Origin: CBDTYW01 sp965364735
GTDB lineage: Bacteria > Actinomycetota > Nitriliruptoria > Nitriliruptorales > Nitriliruptoraceae
Direction of reading: 5' to 3'
DNA: 20,038 nucleotides
Assembly: GCA_965364735.1 (NCBI GenBank)
Contig: CBDTYW010000033.1
Coordinates: 1 to 20,038 of the forward strand
Below the pieces are notes generated by a model. It made no database searches. It had not been told where the DNA came from and saw only the letters and a program-made list of their open reading frames with translations. Shown one piece after another: positions 15,137 through 20,038 of this stretch (its first letter is position 1; each line of letters begins with the position of its first letter). Both the position numbers and the translations under genes were made by a program.

Positions 15137-18100
15137 TCATCTGTGAGGGATGATCCTCAGATCGTGCTTGGTCACGATCGTGCCCGGGTCGTTGTCCAGC
15201 CCGTTGTCGAACACCACCGCGCCCGTCTGCATGCTGCGGATGATGACCCGCACGAGGTCGGGTTCACCTGACGGGTCCGACAGGTCACCGTCGCGGACGC
15301 GCACCTCGAAGCGGTAGCCACGTCGTCCGTTGAGCTTCCCGATGCCGTACATCGTGGCGCTGTCGCCGGAGAACACGAGGTCGTAGAGATCCGACGACTT
15401 CGCGTCGAACTTCCCCAGCCCGAGCTTCCGCAGGTCGACCTGGAGCTTCCCGTCGAGGCGCATGTGGCCGTGCTGCTCCTTCCAGCGACCGTCGATCTTG
15501 ACCACGATCTTGCCGGTCCGTGCGGGCTTGTCGACGCGGCTCCCGGCCGGCGCGGTCGTCTCGCCCTTGCCCGTGACGCGACCGTCACGCGTGAAGGCCG
15601 TGACGTCGATCATCGGGCCGGCGACGCGCGTTCCGGCACGGTGGATGACCGGGCGGAACGTGCCGGCGTCGGCGTAGCTGTGGCGGATGCGGAGCTCGTT
15701 CGTCCCGATGCTCACGTCGGCCGATGACGGGCTGACCGGTCCTGCGCCGTCGCCCCACGAGACCGTCAGCCCGGAGGCGTCATCGAGCCCGGTGACGAGG
15801 AGGTCGAAGGGCTCGCCAGCGGCCACGCTCGCCGGCGCAGCGACCGTCACCGCGTTCCACGAGCTGGTCGCGGACGCGCTGAGGCCGACGCGGTCCGTGA
15901 CGCTCAGGGTGAGGGAGCCCGGCCCCGCCGATGCCATCGACACGGACGTCGGGTGACCGCTCGTGCTGGCGGGGTCCACGCCAGAACCGGCGTCGCGCGT
16001 CGTGACGTCGACCGGGACGCCCGTGCCGACGGGGTACAGGCCGCCGTCGACCGGCCGGTCGATCTTGATCTCCGGGGCATCGACGTCGACCAGGACGAAC
16101 CGGGTTGTCGTCGTGCCTTCGTCGACCACGTCGATCTGATGGGTACCGGTGACGTTGATGGTCGCTGGAGACGAGGTCTGCACGCCGTTGACGAAGAGGA
16201 CGGCGTTGCCGTTGGGGTCACCGTCGATCTCGACCGTGACGGGACCGGTGAACCACTCGCCGACCTTCGGCGCCCCGGAGGCGGCCGGGGTGCCCGGCGT
16301 CCGTTCGTCGCCGCCGCCGGTCGGGGGAGCGATCGGTTCGGTGACCGGCGCGGCATGGAACTCCGCCTTCGCGGAGGAGACGCCGACGTTGCCCGCACCG
16401 TCGACGACCTGAACGATCCAGGAGACGTGTTCGCCGATTCCGGGCGGTGCGGTGAGCTGCGTCCCGCCGGTCCAGCGTTCCGCGCTGACCGGCGAGGTGG
16501 CAGGTGCGAGGTCGAGGGGCTGCCACTCGTCGGAGTCGTGCTCGGACCACAAGACCACGACGCGGCGCAGCGCGCTCACCTCGTCGAAGGCATCGACGCG
16601 GAACGCCACGACGTTGCCCGACACGACCGCCTTGGCCGCCACGATCCGTGGCGCGTCGCGGTCGAGGTCTCCGGGGTTGGCGTAGTAGACCGTCAGGTCC
16701 ATCTCCCGGAACAGGGTCTGGACGCCGGATCGCTCGCTCCCGCGGAACTGACCGGGCACGACGACCAGCTGATCGCGTGGACCGACCGGCGTCTGCGCGC
16801 CGCTCACGCGGGTGAACACGGACGGGAACATCCCATCCGTGAACTTCGGCTCGGGGGACTCGTTCGCTGCGTCGACGACCGGACGGCTGACGACCGGGTC
16901 GATCACCGTGGTGTCGACCGTGACGAGGTCCTCGATGACCGCACCCGTCGCGCGGAAGGCGACGCCGCCAGCACCGTCGTGGGCGGTCACATCGGTCGTC
17001 CAGCGCGGCTGGATGGGACGCTCGTGGGTCACCTGGGGGATCTGCTCGACACCGCCGGGGGCGACGACCATGAACGTCTCGCCGTCGCCGTTCGTCCGCG
17101 ACACGATCGGGGTGGTGATCGGGTCGAGGTCGAACTCGGTGGCCGTCGGGAGCCCGAAGGTGCTCGTGAGCTCACGGGCCGGCGGGACGGGGAGCGGCTC
17201 TCCCTGCGCGGCGATGACGTACATCGGCAGGCCGTAGAAGGTGGCCTCCATGAGAACCTTCTCGTCATAGATGCCGTAGCTCGCGAGGTTGGATGCGTAC
17301 TGCGACTTGGCGAACGCGAGCGCCTGACCGATCGTCATCGATCCGTCGAGGCGCTCGGCGAATCCGACCATCAACGCCTCGCTGAGCGCGATGGTCTCCG
17401 TCTCGCCGTACCCGAAGCCGGTGTTGCCGACGTACGAAGCTCCGTGCTGGGACCAGGCCTGGGCCCAGTCCGGGGTCTGGCCGATCGAGATGTCCGACAC
17501 GCTCAGGGCAGAGTGACAGCCCATCGTGAAGGCGATCGCGCCGGCGTAGTCGCCGCTGACCTCGCTCGCATCGAAGAGATCTGCCTGCGTCCCCTGCGCA
17601 TCCTCGATGGCCGAGAGCAGGCTCGTCTCGTCGAAGTGGGCGTTGAGGGAGAGCAGGTCCTGCGTCCCCTGCCCGGTCGCGACGCGGTCACGGATCTCGC
17701 CGGCGTTCCACGTCTCGTTGATGAGCGTGTCGACGGTGCTGCCGTTGTCGGCCACGCGGTCCGCGACCGCCTGCGCACCATCGGCGAGGAAGTCGTAGCC
17801 GGCCACGAAGCTCTCCGTTGCCGGGTCGAGGCGGCCGTCGAAGGCGAGGAACTGCTGGAGCTGTGCGTGGATCTCGCCCGAGGTTTCGACGAGTCGTCCG
17901 ACAGCGATGTCTGGCACGTGGATGGGGCGGTTCAGCGCGACCTCGGACTGCCGAGCGCCGTAGGCGTTGTCGGTGAGGTAGTAGCCGAACGCGAGCGCCG
18001 CGTGCAGCTCGTTGCTGACGCGAGCTCCGCCGAGGCGGCCGACCTGGTTCTCGGCGAAGGTCCGCTCGTTCGCGATGTCGGTGAAGTCCGGCACGCGGGC

Positions 18101-20038
18101 GAATGGCACCTGCTCGTCAGGGCCGATGACGACGACGTGCTGGATGTTCGGGGCGCTGCTGTTGCGGAGCGCAAGGATCTCCGAGCGGATGGCGGAAGCC
18201 ACGACGTTGGCGGCCGGGACCGAGCACCGGTCGGCGTCCCACCCGGCGAACGCAGCTGCGACGGCGGGGATGTCGTCGAGCGCGAGGACGTGGCCGTTGA
18301 CGGCCGGATCGGCCCCGGTGCCGTCGAGCGCCGACATCTGCGTGAGGAGCCCGTCGAGGACGTCGAGCTCCGCCTGACCGAACTCGCCGGCATAGCGGGC
18401 ACGGTTCACGAGGAACAGCGTGTTGGTCTCGGCATCTGCGGTCGTGGCGGGGGGCGCGCTCGCTGCCGCGGTCGTGGTCAGGCCCGTCGGCCATGGCGCA
18501 CAGGGAGGGAGGACCGGCGCAGGGGTGACGGTTGCCTGCAGCGAGTACGGCGGGGCAGCTGTCGTCTCGTTGTAGCCGGTCACCTGAACCAGGTACGTCC
18601 CCGGGAACTGGACCGGCGGGAGGTCGACGCGTTCCGTCGCACGACCGCGGTTCGCGGAGACCTGGAGCGCCGGACGGTCGGCCAGCAGCATGACGTCCTG
18701 CGCGACCTGTGAGGTCCCGCCGCCACCGTCGACCGATTCGACGCGTGGCCCGGGGATCGCTGTTCCGGGCGGGCCGTAGAGGACGAGGTCGAGGTCGACG
18801 CCTGTGGGAACGTTGCCGAGGAAGGCGGAGAAGCCTTCGCCGGCGGCCAGATCGACCGGGTAGAGGTCGACGTCGCCCGGAACACCGATGTGGCTCAGGA
18901 CGACGATGTTGCCGTCGAGCTCGGGGGAGTTGGCGGCCTCAGCGACCGTGTTGTTCGGCTCGAACTCCTCGATGACGTTGACGGCCGTCGCTCCGACGGA
19001 CTCGCCGAGGTCCGTGTGCCGGACCGTGACCCCGGTCATGTTCTGCCCGAGGGCGAGCGGGGCGGCGGCGGTGATCTCCAGCTCGATGGACCCGTCCGGC
19101 TGCGGCGGGATCGTGAAGCGGTCGACGTTGCCGACGCGGGTTGACCGGATCTGGACGGGCTGGATCCCGCCGACCTCGGTCAGCGCAGCGTTCTCGGTGG
19201 CGAGGATCGCGCCGCCCGGCAGGACGACGTCGATCTCGAAGGGCTTCGTCGCGTCCTGGCCCGCGAACGTCGCGGTCACGGTGAAGGTGATCTCGGTGCC
19301 GGTGGTCCCTGCGACGGCGCGCTGGATGCCGCCGTCGGCGAGGTCGAGCTCGGTCCACGGAACCCTCTCCGACGGGAGCAGCGCCAGGATGAGGTCGAGG
19401 ACCGAGTGCTCGTCACCGACGGGGGCGTCGTGGATGAGCTCGAGCAGCTGGGCGAAGAGGGTGTCGCCGAGCACGTCGACCAGGTCGATGATGACCAGGC
19501 CGCCGAGGTCGAAGAGGTCTCCCAGGCCCAGGTCGTCGAGCTCGCTGCGCACGTCGTCCGAGGCGTCGGTGTTGATGTTGTCGAGCAGCTGGCGCAGCCC
19601 GGCGATGTCCAGCTCCAGTCCGGGGAGGATCGTCTGGAGGGGCGTCGTGGCGAGATCGAGGCCGGTGAGGCCCAAGAGGTCCTCGAACAACGCCGTGCCA
19701 TAGGAGCCGAGATCACCGGTCCTGGTGTCGTCGAGCGCAGCCTGGACCTCCGGGCGACCGCGGTCCGCGAATCCGATGATGTCGTGCAGGATCAGGCCGT
19801 GGGCCGGATCGGTCAGCACCGCGGCCAGGAGGGACAGGAGGGCCTCAGGGCGCAGCTCATCGAGATCGCCGGCCTCACCGAGCGTCGTGCTCCCCGGGTC
19901 GTCGCAGTTGACGAGAGCGCACTGCAGGACGAGCGGACGGATCTCCGGCGCGATCGCCGAGATCGGGATCGCGCTGATCGGGGAGGCCTCGACGTCGCTG
20001 GCGCTGATCGGGATGGCCGAGATGGGGATGGCGCTGAT
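15137..20038 (-). CDS. Giant secreted-type protein with C25/gingipain-like peptidase domain (N-terminus beyond window)
   Basis: The frame is open to the window edge, giving 1633 residues without the N-terminus; numbering here starts at base 20038. Residues 1-29 are PISAI repeats. A conserved-looking extracellular region follows, then a PPC-like beta domain (EPNNTVAEAANS near 358, DVDLYPVDLAAGE). A peptidase domain of clan CD/C25 type spans roughly 520-960: HVVVIGPDEQVPFARVPD, then LNAHFDE with His801 and AFTMGCHSALS with Cys841, the expected dyad 40 residues apart (about 33 in gingipains), then GNTGFGYGE. Ig-like modules, a PKD-like module (HSYADAGTF) and a terminal beta domain (RDGDLSDPSGEPD, VVFDNGLD) of the kind seen in large secreted proteins complete it. 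It has no LPXTG anchor. It precedes the cyclase gene by 65 bases in the same direction. Protease activity is likely but its target is unknown. Confidence 0.83.
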   Translation of the reverse strand: MSAIPISAIPISASDVEASPISAIPISAIAPEIRPLVLQCALVNCDDPGSTTLGEAGDLDELRPEALLSLLAAVLTDPAHGLILHDIIGFADRGRPEVQAALDDTRTGDLGSYGTALFEDLLGLTGLDLATTPLQTILPGLELDIAGLRQLLDNINTDASDDVRSELDDLGLGDLFDLGGLVIIDLVDVLGDTLFAQLLELIHDAPVGDEHSVLDLILALLPSERVPWTELDLADGGIQRAVAGTTGTEITFTVTATFAGQDATKPFEIDVVLPGGAILATENAALTEVGGIQPVQIRSTRVGNVDRFTIPPQPDGSIELEITAAAPLALGQNMTGVTVRHTDLGESVGATAVNVIEEFEPNNTVAEAANSPELDGNIVVLSHIGVPGDVDLYPVDLAAGEGFSAFLGNVPTGVDLDLVLYGPPGTAIPGPRVESVDGGGGTSQVAQDVMLLADRPALQVSANRGRATERVDLPPVQFPGTYLVQVTGYNETTAAPPYSLQATVTPAPVLPPCAPWPTGLTTTAAASAPPATTADAETNTLFLVNRARYAGEFGQAELDVLDGLLTQMSALDGTGADPAVNGHVLALDDIPAVAAAFAGWDADRCSVPAANVVASAIRSEILALRNSSAPNIQHVVVIGPDEQVPFARVPDFTDIANERTFAENQVGRLGGARVSNELHAALAFGYYLTDNAYGARQSEVALNRPIHVPDIAVGRLVETSGEIHAQLQQFLAFDGRLDPATESFVAGYDFLADGAQAVADRVADNGSTVDTLINETWNAGEIRDRVATGQGTQDLLSLNAHFDETSLLSAIEDAQGTQADLFDASEVSGDYAGAIAFTMGCHSALSVSDISIGQTPDWAQAWSQHGASYVGNTGFGYGETETIALSEALMVGFAERLDGSMTIGQALAFAKSQYASNLASYGIYDEKVLMEATFYGLPMYVIAAQGEPLPVPPARELTSTFGLPTATEFDLDPITTPIVSRTNGDGETFMVVAPGGVEQIPQVTHERPIQPRWTTDVTAHDGAGGVAFRATGAVIEDLVTVDTTVIDPVVSRPVVDAANESPEPKFTDGMFPSVFTRVSGAQTPVGPRDQLVVVPGQFRGSERSGVQTLFREMDLTVYYANPGDLDRDAPRIVAAKAVVSGNVVAFRVDAFDEVSALRRVVVLWSEHDSDEWQPLDLAPATSPVSAERWTGGTQLTAPPGIGEHVSWIVQVVDGAGNVGVSSAKAEFHAAPVTEPIAPPTGGGDERTPGTPAASGAPKVGEWFTGPVTVEIDGDPNGNAVLFVNGVQTSSPATINVTGTHQIDVVDEGTTTTRFVLVDVDAPEIKIDRPVDGGLYPVGTGVPVDVTTRDAGSGVDPASTSGHPTSVSMASAGPGSLTLSVTDRVGLSASATSSWNAVTVAAPASVAAGEPFDLLVTGLDDASGLTVSWGDGAGPVSPSSADVSIGTNELRIRHSYADAGTFRPVIHRAGTRVAGPMIDVTAFTRDGRVTGKGETTAPAGSRVDKPARTGKIVVKIDGRWKEQHGHMRLDGKLQVDLRKLGLGKFDAKSSDLYDLVFSGDSATMYGIGKLNGRRGYRFEVRVRDGDLSDPSGEPDLVRVIIRSMQTGAVVFDNGLDNDPGTIVTKHDLRIIPHR
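19952..20038 (-). repeat. 15-bp tandem repeat encoding PISAI pentapeptides, running off the window edge
   Basis: In the giant gene's frame the first 29 codons of the window read as repeated ISAIP units (ISAIP, ISAIP, ISAS, a DVEAS interruption, then P-ISAIP-ISAI). At DNA level this is an imperfect 15-bp period built from GAT/CGG/GGC/GCT codons on the plus strand. The array continues beyond base 20038, so copy number is unknown. A regular five-residue period with Ile at fixed positions suggests a solenoid-like or stalk segment; structure is inferred. Confidence 0.75.

Noticed and set aside
15953..18712. Very long open frame on the plus strand (919 codons) opposite the giant gene
   Set aside because: Its translation is biased to Arg, Asp, Val and Gly with no recognisable domain, while the opposite strand encodes clear extracellular domains.
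19817..19819. GTG as start codon of the giant protein
   Set aside because: The same frame stays open to the window edge and encodes a regular PISAI repeat, so the true start is upstream of the window.
1..20038. tRNA, rRNA, CRISPR arrays, insertion sequences, integrases or attachment sites
   Set aside because: No cloverleaf-like sequence, spaced direct repeats, transposase motifs or terminal inverted repeats were seen; base composition is even throughout, with no sign of a recent insertion.

Overview
The window comes from a very GC-rich bacterium with strongly G/C-biased third codon positions, GTG starts and tightly overlapping genes. Actinobacterial-type FadE, SDR and MaoC proteins point to Actinomycetota. 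A Thermoleophilia/Solirubrobacterales-like lineage would fit, but the sequence alone does not settle this.

Left part, plus strand (1-5227): a compact acyl-CoA catabolic operon. It holds the C-terminus of one acyl-CoA dehydrogenase, a second short acyl-CoA dehydrogenase, two short-chain dehydrogenases and a MaoC/NodN-type enoyl-CoA hydratase, all abutting or overlapping (1-3406). The set resembles actinobacterial steroid side-chain/ring or branched-acyl degradation genes; the second SDR looks like IpdF/Rv3559c. A 236-bp spacer (3407-3642) with dyads and a possible -10 box follows. Then come a luciferase-like flavin-dependent oxidoreductase (3643-4767) and a SnoaL/NTF2-fold protein (4775-5227).

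Right part, minus strand (20038 down to 5231): six genes in one direction with 4-nt and 14-nt overlaps and spacers of 65 bp or less, read here as one unit. In transcription order they are: (a) a giant, probably secreted protein with PISAI repeats, a PPC-like domain, a C25/gingipain-like peptidase domain and Ig/PKD-like C-terminal domains, truncated by the window edge; (b) a 1272-residue protein with two complementary class III cyclase domains, a P-loop NTPase and TPRs, laid out like soluble adenylyl cyclase; (c) a parvulin/SurA-like accessory protein; (d) an exporter with two cyclic-nucleotide-binding domains, an intact C39 leader peptidase, membrane domain and ABC ATPase; (e) a 66-residue peptide with an acidic leader-like half and a basic half; (f) a class V PLP enzyme with a cysteine-desulfurase-like Cys loop.

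The proposed story for the right part is a cyclic-nucleotide-linked peptide maturation and export locus. The cyclase would make the nucleotide, the transporter would sense it, the C39 domain would trim the small peptide, and the parvulin-like protein would chaperone it. The PLP enzyme and the C25-like protein would be modifying or extracellular partners. The domain assignments rest on visible motifs; the joint function is inference. No RNA genes, IS elements or CRISPR arrays were seen.
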